A stretch of 64,000 nucleotides of DNA from Arthrobacter sp. OY3WO11 (GCF_001641125.1 NZ_LWLP01000001.1:4033828-4097827); one strand, 5' to 3'; positions 33,250 to 42,100 are shown, numbered from the stretch's first letter. Notes: a model not told the origin generated them from the letters alone. Numbers and translations are program-made.

Positions 33250-34633
33250 AGGGGGTTTCGGCGGTGACCCGGGGCGCGACGGCGGCCGCGGCTGCGGCGA
33301 GCACGGCGGCAAGGCCAAAGACCCCGGCGAAGGAACCCGCCGTCGTCGTAAAGGCCGCGAAGACGATGCCTGTGGTGGCGAGTGCCAGCGCCCCGCCCAG
33401 GGAATCCGCAATGGACATGGCGGAGCTGTTGAAGCCCTCGTTCTCCTTGGTGGACAGTGCCAGGGTCATCACGCTGAGCCGCGGATACAGCAGTCCCATG
33501 CCTCCGCCGGCGGAGATCCAGCCTGCGATGGCGACGGTGGCAGGCCAGTTGAGCGCTGCCGTTGCCAGGGCCAGGACCACCGCTCCGAGGACCATCAGCG
33601 CCCCGATGCCCACGGCGCGGCGGTGCGGCAGCCTGGCACCCAGGCGGCCCTGGACGGCTGACGCGCCCGCCCAGGACAGTGCCCCGGCGGTGAGGGTCAG
33701 GCCCGCGAAGGTGGGCGAGAAGGCGTACTGCTCGATCAGCAGGTAGGGCAGGTAAACCTCCGCGCCGAAGAATCCGGCCGAGGCGAGCCCGCGGGTAAGG
33801 ATGACGCTGGGCAGTCCGCGGCGGGCAGTGAGGGTGCCCCGGGGAACCAGCGGCCTGACTGCCAGCAGCGCCACGCCCACCGCGACGACGGCGAGGGCGC
33901 CTGCAGCTGCAGGTAGGCCGGGAACGCGCACCCCGGCGGACAGGTTGAGCCCGAGCACCGCGGCGGCGGCCAGCGCCGCCCACCCCAGCCGGCCCACCGC
34001 CCATGGTGTGACGGGCTGCGCGGCGGGTTTGCTGTCCAGCCCCCGCAGGACCGGGGCGATCATCAGCAGCGCCGGAATGACCAGGCCCACCACGCCCAGG
34101 AACACCCAGTGCCAGCTGAAGACCTGCGCCACGATCCCGGCAGCGAACGGCCCCACCAGTGACGGGATCACCCATGCCGCGGAGAACGCGGCGAAGATTT
34201 TGGGGTGCAGCGCGCCGGGATAAATACGGGCCACCAGCACATACAGCGAGACAGTCAGGGCTCCCCCGCCGAGGCCCTGCACCAAGCGGCCTGCCACGAG
34301 CACCGGCATCGATACGGAGGTTCCCGCAATGAGCAGGCCCAGCACAAACAATGCGACGGACGTATAGAGCGGGGCGGTGGGTCCGCGCCGGTCCGACCAG
34401 TTTCCCGCTGCAACCATGCCGATCACCCCGGTTGCCAGGGGGCCGGCAAAGGCGAGGGCGTAGAGTGCCGCGCCGTCGAGTTCGCGGCTGACGAGGGGCA
34501 TGATGGTGGTCACGGCTAGGGATTCGAATGCTGCCAGGAACACCAGGGCGCACGTCCCAACCGTCACCCAGAGGTACGGTCCCCGGAGGATGCCCGCCGC
34601 CGGACGGGTGGCGGGAACAACAGAGTCCTGCAC
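33248..34633 (-). CDS. MFS transporter (drug:H+ antiporter-like)
   Basis: 461 residues, GTG start at 34633 with GAGGGG five bases upstream. About 12-14 hydrophobic segments; the loop between helices 2 and 3 has AAGNWSDRRGP (motif A-like), and helix 4 has AGRLVQGLGGGALTVSLYVLVAR, as in DHA-type exporters. Likely efflux of a hydrophobic compound; substrate unknown. Nine bases downstream of the CynX-like gene, therefore one transcript. Confidence 0.9.
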   Translation of the reverse strand: MQDSVVPATRPAAGILRGPYLWVTVGTCALVFLAAFESLAVTTIMPLVSRELDGAALYALAFAGPLATGVIGMVAAGNWSDRRGPTAPLYTSVALFVLGLLIAGTSVSMPVLVAGRLVQGLGGGALTVSLYVLVARIYPGALHPKIFAAFSAAWVIPSLVGPFAAGIVAQVFSWHWVFLGVVGLVIPALLMIAPVLRGLDSKPAAQPVTPWAVGRLGWAALAAAAVLGLNLSAGVRVPGLPAAAGALAVVAVGVALLAVRPLVPRGTLTARRGLPSVILTRGLASAGFFGAEVYLPYLLIEQYAFSPTFAGLTLTAGALSWAGASAVQGRLGARLPHRRAVGIGALMVLGAVVLALATAALNWPATVAIAGWISAGGGMGLLYPRLSVMTLALSTKENEGFNSSAMSIADSLGGALALATTGIVFAAFTTTAGSFAGVFGLAAVLAAAAAAVAPRVTAETP

Positions 34634-34642
34634 TTTATCCCC

Positions 34643-35983
34643 TCAGCTGACGTACCGGTTGCGGCCGGCGCGGTACCCGAAGATTCCCGCCAGCAGGCCG
34701 ACCACCAGGAACAGGACTCCTGCGGCGGTAAAGGACCCGGTGGCCTGGTGCAGCTGGCCCACCATCAGCGTCCCCGTGGAGCCCAGCCCGTAGCCCACGC
34801 CCTGCATCATGCCGGACAGGTGCGCCGCAGTGTGCCCGTCACGGGTCCGGAGCATGATCATGGTGAGGGCCACGGCGGTGAGGCTTCCCTGGCCAAGGCC
34901 CAGCAGCCCCGCCCACACCCAGACCAGGTCAAGGGGGCCGAAGATGCTGAGGGCGAAGCCGCCACCGGTCATCAGGGCCACCACGGTGTTGATGGCACGC
35001 TGGTCCCGGAACCTGGCTGCGAGCGCCGGGGCAAACAGCGAGCCGAGCATCTGCAGCACGATGCACACGGAGACGATCAGCCCCGCCGTTGCCCCGTCCA
35101 CGCCCCGTTCCCGCAGGATCGGCGCCAGCCAGGCGAAAACGCTGAAGGACATCATGGCCTGCAGCACCATGAAGATGGTCACCTGCCAGGCCACCGCGGA
35201 GCGCCACACATTGACGCCGTCCCTGACGGCCTGGTGCTGGATGCGGGGCTGGCGGAGTGCCACCGGAAGGAAGAGCAAAAGTACGACGGCGGCAGGCGCC
35301 GCCCAGGACCACAGCGCCAGGGTCCACTCCCCCGAAGCCGTGTACACCGGGTAGGTGAAGCCCGCCCCAAGTGCCGCCGAGGCGCAGATGGCAGTGGTGT
35401 AGAGCCCTCCCATCAGGCCCAGCCGGTGCGGGAAGTCCCGCTTGACCAGCCCGGGCAGCAGGACGTTGCACAGGGCGATCGCGGCTCCACAGGCCGCCGT
35501 CCCGGCGAGCAGCGCGGGCAGGTGGCTGGCCCCCGGCAGCTCAACGGGGCGGAGCAGCAGTCCTGCCGTGAGTACCGCCATGGCACCGAGGAGCACGCGC
35601 TCGGCGCCGAACCGCCTCGCCAGGACCGGGGCAAGGGGCGCAAACACACCCAGCAGGGTGACGGGCACCGTGGTCAGCACCACCACGGCCCAACCGGGGA
35701 GGGCAGCCTGGGCCGTCACTTCGGGCAGGACTGCCGAGAAGCTGGAGAAGACTGTGCGCAGGTTAAGCCCGATCAGGACCAGGCACAGCCCCAGGTAGGC
35801 GAGCTGCCGCCGGCTCCCGACGCGCGTGGGTCCGGGTGCAGGCGTCTCATCAACCTCGGCGTCAACCAGTGTGCCCGGCTGCTCCCGCACGGCAGGTTCA
35901 ACAGCCCGCTGCTTCCTTGCCCCGGCGTTCGTCGCTTCCCTCACCCGCCCATTCTTGCAGGACTTGTTTCCCCGGTTATCCAC
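34643..35983 (-). CDS. MFS transporter, CynX/NimT type
   Basis: Up to 446 residues (GTG 35983); a GTG at 35944 (VREATNAG) is an alternative, and neither has a good ribosome-binding site. After a hydrophilic N-terminus of about 55 residues come 12 membrane helices. CLVLIGLNLRTVFSSFSAVLPEV in helix 1 and LPGLVKRDFPHRLGLMGGLYTTAICASAALGAGF are signature stretches of the CynX/NimT (cyanate/2-nitroimidazole) group. Transports a small organic anion or drug, direction unknown. First gene of a pair with the next MFS gene. Confidence 0.88.
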   Translation of the reverse strand: MDNRGNKSCKNGRVREATNAGARKQRAVEPAVREQPGTLVDAEVDETPAPGPTRVGSRRQLAYLGLCLVLIGLNLRTVFSSFSAVLPEVTAQAALPGWAVVVLTTVPVTLLGVFAPLAPVLARRFGAERVLLGAMAVLTAGLLLRPVELPGASHLPALLAGTAACGAAIALCNVLLPGLVKRDFPHRLGLMGGLYTTAICASAALGAGFTYPVYTASGEWTLALWSWAAPAAVVLLLFLPVALRQPRIQHQAVRDGVNVWRSAVAWQVTIFMVLQAMMSFSVFAWLAPILRERGVDGATAGLIVSVCIVLQMLGSLFAPALAARFRDQRAINTVVALMTGGGFALSIFGPLDLVWVWAGLLGLGQGSLTAVALTMIMLRTRDGHTAAHLSGMMQGVGYGLGSTGTLMVGQLHQATGSFTAAGVLFLVVGLLAGIFGYRAGRNRYVS

Positions 35984-36104
35984 ATACGGGCTGCGACATC
36001 TTCCGGCTCCTCCGCTGCCTCCGTACGTTGGAGCTGCAGTTGTGCGCAGGCAAACCAGCCGGTTGCGTCGTCAGCCATCAGCCACTCAGAGCACGAGGAG
36101 AGCA

Positions 36105-36524
36105 ATGGGTGTTCCGCCACCAAATGAGCCCCCGGAGAAACGGACGGCGCAGCACGAGTCGCTTCGTAAAGCGGAAGCCCATGAAGCTTTCGAAGACCGC
36201 AGCGTCCGCAAGGCAACAGCCAGCCTGGTCCTGGCAATTCTTGCCCTGGCCAGCATGGTTATCACCGCCCCACTGGCCATGTTCGCGATGCTTGCCACCT
36301 ATCCCTCAGACGGGCCGTCGGAGATGCCCTGGGTGACGCCTTTGGTGTTCTTCAGCCTGCCGCTCCTTTTTGCTGTACCGTCCCTGGCGCTGGCGGTACC
36401 CGTCGTCAACCGCCCGCCTGAGTCGTCGCCTGACCGGCCGTCGGCGGCTGCCGCCTTATGCATTGCCGGTTTAGTCGTGGCCCTTGCTTTGGGTCCTGCG
36501 CTTGACCTGCTGGGGAACCTGTAA
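36105..36524 (+). CDS. Small membrane protein, unknown function (DUF4190-like)
   Basis: 139 residues from ATG 36105, preceded by GAGGAG; the longer frame upstream is not supported. A charged N-terminus with E/K/R (about 40 residues) is followed by three hydrophobic helices (ATASLVLAILALASMVITAPLAMFAM, PLVFFSLPLLFAVPSLALAVPV, AAALCIAGLVVALALGPALDLLGNL). The arrangement resembles the DUF4190 kind of membrane protein but I see no decisive motif. It ends 36 bases before trmB. Confidence 0.7.
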   Translation: MGVPPPNEPPEKRTAQHESLRKAEAHEAFEDRSVRKATASLVLAILALASMVITAPLAMFAMLATYPSDGPSEMPWVTPLVFFSLPLLFAVPSLALAVPVVNRPPESSPDRPSAAAALCIAGLVVALALGPALDLLGNL

Positions 36525-36560
36525 GTGAAGCTCTGCTCCTGCGCCGCTATTCTGGAAGGG

Positions 36561-37484
36561 ATGAGCGAATCCCCAGAAAACCCCCAGCAGCCGCATGTCC
36601 CGAGGCCCGTCACGCCCGGAACGCAGGCTTCCTTCGGCACGTATGGCGGACGGCCGGTGAGCTTTGTCCGCCGCGGCACGCGCCTGCAGGGCCGGCGGCA
36701 GGCGGCATGGGAGGAGCACGCAGAGCGGTGGGCTGTGGACGTCCCTCGGCACGTTGCCAACACCTCCGTCCACCCTGACTACACCTTTGACGCCGAAGCA
36801 GAGTTCGGCCGCACGGCTCCCCTCATTGTGGAGATCGGCTCCGGCCTGGGCGATGCCGTGTGCCATGCCGCCGAACAGAACCCGGACACCGACTTCCTGG
36901 CGGTGGAGGTCTACACGCCGGGCCTGGCCAACACCATCATCAAGATCAACAGCCGCGGACTCAGCAACGTCCGGGTGGTTGAGGCCAATGCCCCGGAGGT
37001 TCTGGCCACGATGCTTCCGCCCGGATCGGTCAGTGAGCTCTGGGTCTTTTTCCCCGACCCGTGGCACAAGTCCCGGCACCACAAGCGCCGCCTCATCCAG
37101 CCCGAGTTCGCGGACCTGGCAGCGAGGGCGCTGAAGCCGGGCGGGTTGTGGCGCATTGCCACCGACTGGTCGAATTACGCCGTCCACGTCCGCGACGTCC
37201 TGGCGGACCGCGAGGACTTCGAAAACCTCCACAACGGCGAGCGCCGCGGGCCGGAAAGTCCGCTGACGCAGGTGTGGCAGTCCGGCGTCGAGTCCGTTGT
37301 GGGCGGGGCACCGGTCCGGGAGGGCCGCGCCCCGGTCAGCACTGCGCACACAGGACCGAATGAGGGCATCGATGAAACGGGCGGCTGGGCACCCCGCTTC
37401 GAAGGAAGGATCCGGACCAGCTTCGAGGCGAAGGCCCATGAAGCCGGGCGGCTGATCTTCGACCTCTGCTACCGCCGGCGCTGA
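36561..37484 (+). CDS. trmB: tRNA (guanine-N7-)-methyltransferase
   Basis: 307 residues from ATG 36561 (GGAAGGG just upstream); longer than the usual ~240 because of an N-terminal extension of about 60 and a Gly/Pro-rich insert near 255-275. IVEIGSGLGDAVCHAAEQNPDTDFLAVEVYTPGL binds SAM, and LWVFFPDPWHKSRHHKRRLIQPEF is the TrmB signature. LWRIATDWSNYAVHV follows. It forms m7G at position 46 of tRNA variable loops. Confidence 0.95.
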   Translation: MSESPENPQQPHVPRPVTPGTQASFGTYGGRPVSFVRRGTRLQGRRQAAWEEHAERWAVDVPRHVANTSVHPDYTFDAEAEFGRTAPLIVEIGSGLGDAVCHAAEQNPDTDFLAVEVYTPGLANTIIKINSRGLSNVRVVEANAPEVLATMLPPGSVSELWVFFPDPWHKSRHHKRRLIQPEFADLAARALKPGGLWRIATDWSNYAVHVRDVLADREDFENLHNGERRGPESPLTQVWQSGVESVVGGAPVREGRAPVSTAHTGPNEGIDETGGWAPRFEGRIRTSFEAKAHEAGRLIFDLCYRRR

Positions 37485-37502
37485 CCAGCGCCAGGGGCAG
37501 CC

Positions 37503-37669
37503 AGGAGCCAGGAGCCAGGAGCCAGGAGCCAGGGTCAGGGTCAGGAGCCAGGGTCAGGGTCAGGAGCCAGGGTCAGGGTCAGGAGCCAGGGTCAGGGTCA
37601 GGAGCCAGGGTCAGGGTCAGGAGCCAGGGTCAGGGTCAGGAGCCAGGGTCAGGGTCAGGAGCCAGGGTC
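37503..37669. repeat. Tandem repeat array, 19-bp unit, seven full copies
   Basis: Three 7-bp units AGGAGCC (37503-37523) lead into seven identical copies of AGGAGCCAGGGTCAGGGTC (37524-37656), then a partial copy to 37669. The unit itself is 7+6+6 (AGGAGCC, AGGGTC, AGGGTC). The last bases belong to the stop codon of the minus-strand gene. No spacers, so not CRISPR; a variable-number repeat between two convergent genes. Confidence 0.95.
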
Positions 37670-38114
37670 AGGCTACGCTGATGGCGGCCACAATCTCCTT
37701 CAGCATGCCGAGCCTCGGTTCAATGGACGGGTCCGTATAGGGCCAGATGACCACCACGCCGATGAACCGCCCGTTCTCCCAGACGCCCACTGTGGCTGCG
37801 ACCTTCGCCGAACCCCCGGCGTCGTTGTAGCCCACCACGACGGCGTACGCGGCTTTCTCCGGAAGGTTCAGTTCGCCCTCGGCCAGGAGGGAGCCACCCC
37901 GCTCGTCCCGGTAGAACTCGGACATCAGATGCGCCCACCCGTTCGCCTGCGGGGCGCCCTGCACGGAGGCGTCGTCCTTGATGACGGTCACCAGGACATC
38001 GCCCAGGAGTCCGTACTGCTCGGTGTTGGGCCCGGCGGTGGAATCCTCCAGGACCTGGGTGTGCTCGGGAAATTCTGCAGTGAACCCCAGCGGGGATTCG
38101 ATGTGCACTGACAT
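37668..38114 (-). CDS. Hypothetical protein, partner of the WXG100-type protein
   Basis: 148 residues, no signal peptide and no membrane helix. MSVHIESPLGFTAEFPEHTQVLED ... VVVGYNDAGGSAKVAATVGVWENGRFIGVVVIWPYTDPSIEPRLGMLKEIVAAI suggests an alpha/beta fold of the DcrB/PsbP or LpqN-like sort (a curved beta sheet followed by a helix), judged only by pattern. Three bases separate its ATG from the stop of the upstream WXG gene, so the two are co-expressed. It might be a chaperone, immunity-like or anchoring partner. The stop codon lies in the tandem repeat. Confidence 0.6.
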   Translation of the reverse strand: MSVHIESPLGFTAEFPEHTQVLEDSTAGPNTEQYGLLGDVLVTVIKDDASVQGAPQANGWAHLMSEFYRDERGGSLLAEGELNLPEKAAYAVVVGYNDAGGSAKVAATVGVWENGRFIGVVVIWPYTDPSIEPRLGMLKEIVAAISVA

Positions 38115-38117
38115 GGG

Positions 38118-39701
38118 TCACAGCCTCTCGAGCTTGGTGTCGTTGGGCACCTTATAGTACGTGGACACGTTGGTGGTGGCCTGGTTTTCGGTCTTGACCT
38201 CCACCTCGCCCACCTTCACGTCAAGGCCCGCCTCATGGGAGGCGGTGACAACGCTGTTGACCTGGACGGTGGCAGACCCGGCCTCGTACAGCCTCGCCGC
38301 GTCCCGGGCCGCGCCATAGTCGTTCCCCAGCGCGACGTTCCGCAGATAGCTGTCGATCACGTCCCTGTTCTCCGGGGTGTAGTCGACGTTGATCTTCACG
38401 GTGCCCTGGCTGCCCACGCTGACGGACGATTCGACCTTGGCCGCCTTGACGTCGGTGCCTGCCGTGGCGCCCTGCGCTACCGTTCCGTCCATCGACACCG
38501 TCACCGAGTCGATGTTGCTGTCTTTGTCCAGGCTGACCTGCAGTCCGCCCTTGCCGGAGGCCTCGAACACCCGGCCGTCCAGGTTGAGCTTGCCCTGCGC
38601 AGAAACTTCGCTGCCCGCCGTCGCGGTCCCGTCCGTCAGGTTCCGTTCGTAGGCCAGGTCCAGCTTCGCGGAGCCGGAAGCGGCGCCTGCCTCCCCCTCG
38701 GCCTCAAGGGACAGGGTTCCCTTGGCCTTGTCCGTCTGGCCTGTGGAGCCGTTGTCGCCAGCGGCCTCGTTGATGGTGTCCAGAATGTACCCCGGCGGGT
38801 TACCGGCAACATCCTTGATCTCGCCCACGCTGTCCGGCGGCAGGTCCCGGTACATCTGCTCGCGGGCCTCCATGGCCTCCTCCACGCTCCCGAACGTGTA
38901 CTCACGCGAAACCTCGCCGCTGAGCGTGACTCCCGCAGCGCCGGTGGTGTCATTCACCCCCAGCCCCATATTCCCGTACACCTTCATGGTGGCGGAGCCG
39001 TCAGCGTTCTCCACCACTTCCGTCCCCACTTCGGCGCCGCCGTGGACCCAGGCGACCCGGGCCTCGATGGAAGCTTTGCCGGTTTCGGAGTAGACGGGGA
39101 TGTCCGCCTTGGCGAGCTCCTGGAGGTGTTCCCTGGCCTGCTCCTGCACGGAGGCGGGGATCCCGCCGTCCATGCGCATGAGGTCCCGGGCAAACGGGCC
39201 GTCGTCGTTGCCGCCTTCGATCAGGTACTGCCGGTCAGACGCGGAAAGGCTGTCCCACCAGGCGGCCTGCTCTTCCGGGTCCGCCTCCAGCATGCGCTCC
39301 AGGTCCGACTGCAGCTCCCGGCGGTGTTCAGCAGCTGCTGCGGCAGCAGCGGCCTGCTCCCGCAGCCAGTCCCGGGCCTGGCCAGCCAGTGACGTGATAC
39401 GGTCCCAGGCGCTGTTTCCGCCGCTGCCGGCCGGGGAGGATGACGATGATTTCTCCTGTTCCTCAGCGTGCTGCAGCAGGATCCTGGAGTTCTCCCGCAG
39501 GATGGACACCACTTTTTCCAGGCCGGGGCGGTGGTTTCCGCTCCACTCCTGCCGGAACCGGTCCCCGTCGCTGCCCTTCCATGGTGCCGACTGGATCTGG
39601 CTGTGCAGTGAGCTTGCCTGGGTGCTCAGCGATGACGCCGCCCTGTCGGCGGCCTTGGCCAGGGCCCGCAGCTGGCTGACGTCAGCGCCGTAAAAAGTCA
39701 T
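38118..39701 (-). CDS. WXG100-type N-terminal domain protein with long beta-rich C-terminus
   Basis: 527 residues. Residues 1-95 are helical with a central PWKGSDGDRFRQEW turn (W41-x-G43) and heptad spacing of small residues, as in WXG100/ESAT-6-like substrates of type VII secretion. A Ser-rich linker and an Ala-rich helix (115-135) follow, then about 200-527 a region of alternating hydrophobic/polar residues with repeated Gly (TLSLEAEGEAGAASGSAKLDL, KLNLDGRVFEASGKGGLQVSL and similar), probably stacked beta strands. No catalytic motif, no signal peptide. Co-transcribed with the small gene at 37668. Possible type VII effector or surface protein; secretion genes are not in the window. Confidence 0.65.
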   Translation of the reverse strand: MTFYGADVSQLRALAKAADRAASSLSTQASSLHSQIQSAPWKGSDGDRFRQEWSGNHRPGLEKVVSILRENSRILLQHAEEQEKSSSSSPAGSGGNSAWDRITSLAGQARDWLREQAAAAAAAAEHRRELQSDLERMLEADPEEQAAWWDSLSASDRQYLIEGGNDDGPFARDLMRMDGGIPASVQEQAREHLQELAKADIPVYSETGKASIEARVAWVHGGAEVGTEVVENADGSATMKVYGNMGLGVNDTTGAAGVTLSGEVSREYTFGSVEEAMEAREQMYRDLPPDSVGEIKDVAGNPPGYILDTINEAAGDNGSTGQTDKAKGTLSLEAEGEAGAASGSAKLDLAYERNLTDGTATAGSEVSAQGKLNLDGRVFEASGKGGLQVSLDKDSNIDSVTVSMDGTVAQGATAGTDVKAAKVESSVSVGSQGTVKINVDYTPENRDVIDSYLRNVALGNDYGAARDAARLYEAGSATVQVNSVVTASHEAGLDVKVGEVEVKTENQATTNVSTYYKVPNDTKLERL

Positions 39702-39940
39702 GGTGTTCCCCCGGGAGAAGTTCGCGGTGCGTGTTCAATCGATGGTCCATATCGTTGCACAGCGTCCGCAGCCGGGCGATGGGGATCCCTCCCCATCCCC
39801 CGCCGTGTCAGAAACATCCGGGCAGTGGCCGGCGGGGGCGCAACTGCCTTGGTCCGGCCACAGCCGGCGGCCACTGTTCCAGTACCGCCCGGGCGTGGCA
39901 CGATTGCCCTAGTGTGCAGGGGCGCACACCGGAAGAGCAT

Positions 39941-40789
39941 TTGCACAAAGGAACCGTCATCAAAAGAGAACTGAAGCAGGCCGCCGATGCAGCGGAGAAC
40001 GTCACCAACTCGCGGACGCTGGAACTGCTGGCGAGGGCCGGGTTCGCAGCCAGCGGGATCCTGCACCTGCTGGTGGGGGCAATCGCCATCCGGCTGGCGT
40101 TTGGCGGCACCGGGAACGCGGACTTCAGCGGCGCGGTGGCAGAGCTTGCCACCCAGCCGGCCGGGCCGTTCCTCCTCTGGGCAAGTTTCGCGGCCTGCGC
40201 TGCGCTGGCGCTCTGGCAGGTCAGCGATGCGATCTTCGACTACAACCGCCTGCCCACCAAGGAAAAAGCCGGGAAGAAGGCCAAGGCGGGCGCCCAGGCG
40301 CTTGTGTTCGCCGGGCTTGCCCTGACCCTGATGTCCTTCGCCCTGGGAACGGGCTCGGGCGGGGACAACCAGAAGACTGCCAGCGACCTGACCATATCGC
40401 TCATGAAGGCCCCCGGCGGCGTAGCCCTGCTGGTCCTGCTCGGTGTCGGTATCGCGGTGACCGGGGTGGTGTACGGCATCCGCGGGGTGAAGAAATCCTT
40501 CGAGAAACACCTGGTCATGCCCGCATCTCCCTCGGCGCGGACCGCTGTGACCGTCCTCGGCGTCACCGGGTACGTGGCCAAGGGAACGGTGCTGTTGCTG
40601 ACGGGCCTGCTGATCGCCATCGCCACCCTGCAGGCGCATCCGGAGGACTCCACCGGGCTCGACGGCGGGCTGCGGGCACTGCGCGACCAGCCTTTGGGCG
40701 TCTACCTCCTGGCCGCGGTGGGTGCCGGGCTCATCTGTTACGGCGTGTTCATGATGGTGCGGGCCAAGCTGGCCAAAATGAACCGCTAG
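39941..40789 (+). CDS. DUF1206 family membrane protein
   Basis: 282 residues if the TTG at 39941 (GGAAG five bases upstream) is used; the frame is open well upstream and a GTG at 39914 is another choice, so the N-terminus is uncertain. Three repeats of a two-helix unit are visible: LARAGFAASGILHLLVGAIAI, AQALVFAGLALTLMSFALG / GVALLVLLGVGIAVTGVVYGIRGV, and VTGYVAKGTVLLLTGLLIAIA / YLLAAVGAGLICYGVFMMVRAK. The triplicated (R/Y)-x-G-Y/F-x-A-x-G-x-(L/V) pattern is that of DUF1206. Integral membrane protein, function unknown. Confidence 0.82.
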   Translation: MHKGTVIKRELKQAADAAENVTNSRTLELLARAGFAASGILHLLVGAIAIRLAFGGTGNADFSGAVAELATQPAGPFLLWASFAACAALALWQVSDAIFDYNRLPTKEKAGKKAKAGAQALVFAGLALTLMSFALGTGSGGDNQKTASDLTISLMKAPGGVALLVLLGVGIAVTGVVYGIRGVKKSFEKHLVMPASPSARTAVTVLGVTGYVAKGTVLLLTGLLIAIATLQAHPEDSTGLDGGLRALRDQPLGVYLLAAVGAGLICYGVFMMVRAKLAKMNR

Positions 40790-40822
40790 GTCGATACTGC
40801 TGGGTCGATACCGCTGGGTCGC

Positions 40823-41479
40823 TCAGGGCACGGTCACCACTGCCACGGCCTGCTGGGTGCCGTCCCGTAGTTCCACGCTTGAAATGCTTCCGAGCTGGAC
40901 GGGCGTGGCCCCCGTGATCCTGACCCTGCCGCTGGGGGTTGCCGTCCAGGCGCAGGCACGGTCCTCGCCGCCCGCCCGGTCCCGGACCCACAGGGACAGC
41001 GTCCCGTCCTGCGGCAGGCTGCTTCCGTTCACGGCCAGCTCCGTACCCCAGGTCTTCCGGGCGAGGTCGATGCTGAACTGGAGGCCGTCCGCGGCCTGTA
41101 CCGAGTAGGTGGCGTCCGGCTGCGGCGGCCGGGCCAAGAGGGGCCCGGCGGCCAGGCCCAAGGCAAGGCACGCGGCGGCGGCCGCGCCCGCCAGCGCCGT
41201 CCAGCGCCGTCGTAATGTCCGACGGCGGCGGGCCAGCTTACGCAGCAGCGGACCGGAATCGGCGGCAGGCACGCGGTCCGCCCCTCCCGGAGCAACCGTC
41301 AGCGCAACGGCGTCCGGCACCGGAAGGGCGTCCAGCAACACGGGCACTTTCTCCAGGCCGGCGAGCTCCTTCCGGCACTGCCCGCACTCCTGCAGGTGGG
41401 CTTCGAAGGCCTGCAGGTCCCCTGCGTCCAGTCCGCCCAGGAGGTAGGCGCCCAACAGGTGGTGCGATTCGGTGTTCAC
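40823..41479 (-). CDS. Anti-sigma factor with zinc-finger (zf-HC2) domain
   Basis: 218 residues, GTG start overlapping the sigma-factor stop by four bases. LLGAYLLGGLDAGDLQAFEAHLQECGQCRKEL carries the H-x3-C-x2-C zinc site of ZAS anti-sigma factors; a membrane helix (WTALAGAAAAACLALGLAAGPLL) follows at about 95-115, and an outer domain with a RskA-like beta fold ends the chain. It holds the co-encoded ECF sigma factor at the membrane and releases it on an outside signal. Confidence 0.92.
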   Translation of the reverse strand: MNTESHHLLGAYLLGGLDAGDLQAFEAHLQECGQCRKELAGLEKVPVLLDALPVPDAVALTVAPGGADRVPAADSGPLLRKLARRRRTLRRRWTALAGAAAAACLALGLAAGPLLARPPQPDATYSVQAADGLQFSIDLARKTWGTELAVNGSSLPQDGTLSLWVRDRAGGEDRACAWTATPSGRVRITGATPVQLGSISSVELRDGTQQAVAVVTVP

Positions 41480-41976
41480 CGTTCCACCCCCATCTCGTCC
41501 AGAATGGTGCGCATCGCCCGCACGGCATAGAAGGCGCGGGATTTGACCGTGCCGCTGGGGATGTTGAGCTGGACGGCGGCCTCGTTCACCGTGAATCTGC
41601 GGTAATGCAGCGCCACCAGGACGTCCCGGTGTTCCTTGCTCAGCCGCAGCAGCGCCTCCTCCACCAGCACCCGGTTCAGCAGCTCGTCCACCCTCTCCGG
41701 ATCAGCGGCCGGCTCTGTCAGGCCGCTTTCCAGGGTCTCCGCGGGACGGCGCCGTGCCCTGCGGTAGTTGTCGATCATGATGTTCCTGGCCGTCCGGTAC
41801 AGGTAGCTGCGGAGGCTGCCCGTGATCTCGGGGGTGTGCTGCCAGACGCGGAGCACCGTTTCCTGCACCACGTCCTCGGCAAGCTGGGGGTCGTGGGAGG
41901 CGCTGAGCACGAACCGGCGCAGGGCAGCGCCGTGGTCGCGGTAGATGGACGCCACCACGTCCTCATCCAGCGGCAT
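41476..41976 (-). CDS. ECF RNA polymerase sigma factor
   Basis: 166 residues from ATG 41976, fixed by a perfect AGGAGG seven bases upstream; the frame runs on to 42081 but that part is not family-like and lies in the promoter region. Region 2: VVASIYRDHGAALRRFVLSASHDPQLAEDVVQETVLRVWQH and LRSYLYRTARNIMIDNYRR; region 4: LSKEHRDVLVALHYRRFTVNEAAVQLNIPSGTVKSRAFYAVRAMR. The anti-sigma gene is next, and the sequence resembles SigL/SigK-like ECF factors. Its target may include the divergent lipoprotein gene (see 42074-42100). Confidence 0.93.
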   Translation of the reverse strand: MPLDEDVVASIYRDHGAALRRFVLSASHDPQLAEDVVQETVLRVWQHTPEITGSLRSYLYRTARNIMIDNYRRARRRPAETLESGLTEPAADPERVDELLNRVLVEEALLRLSKEHRDVLVALHYRRFTVNEAAVQLNIPSGTVKSRAFYAVRAMRTILDEMGVER

Positions 41977-42072
41977 GCCGTTCCTCCTGCCGAGCCCCTG
42001 CCCCACATTCCTGCTTACCACCGTAAAGACGCCGCCCGCGGCCGGAAGGTTCAACCGCCGGAGGCCGCCCAT

Positions 42073-42100
42073 GTGAACCATTGTTCACCCCAGTACGTCG
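42073..42100 (+). promoter_or_regulatory. ECF-type promoter TGAACC-N16-CGTCG with an overlapping palindrome
   Basis: TGAACC (42074-42079), 16 bases, CGTCG (42096-42100). This is the spacing and sequence known for SigL-type ECF promoters (TGAACC-N16-CGT in mycobacteria). The -35 is half of a 16-bp inverted repeat GTGAAC-N4-GTTCAC (42073-42088). It points towards the lipoprotein gene at 42156. Confidence 0.6.

Noticed and set aside
37503..37669. CRISPR array
   Set aside because: Repeats are directly joined with no unique spacers, unit 19 bp and no cas genes nearby; a plain tandem repeat.
40786..40820. Short direct repeats GCTGGGTCGATACC near the DUF1206 stop
   Set aside because: Only about two and a half imperfect copies of 14 bases; noted but too small to interpret.
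41977..42081. Upstream start for the ECF sigma factor
   Set aside because: The perfect AGGAGG seven bases before the ATG at 41976 fits far better, and the extension is not sigma-like and covers the promoter region.
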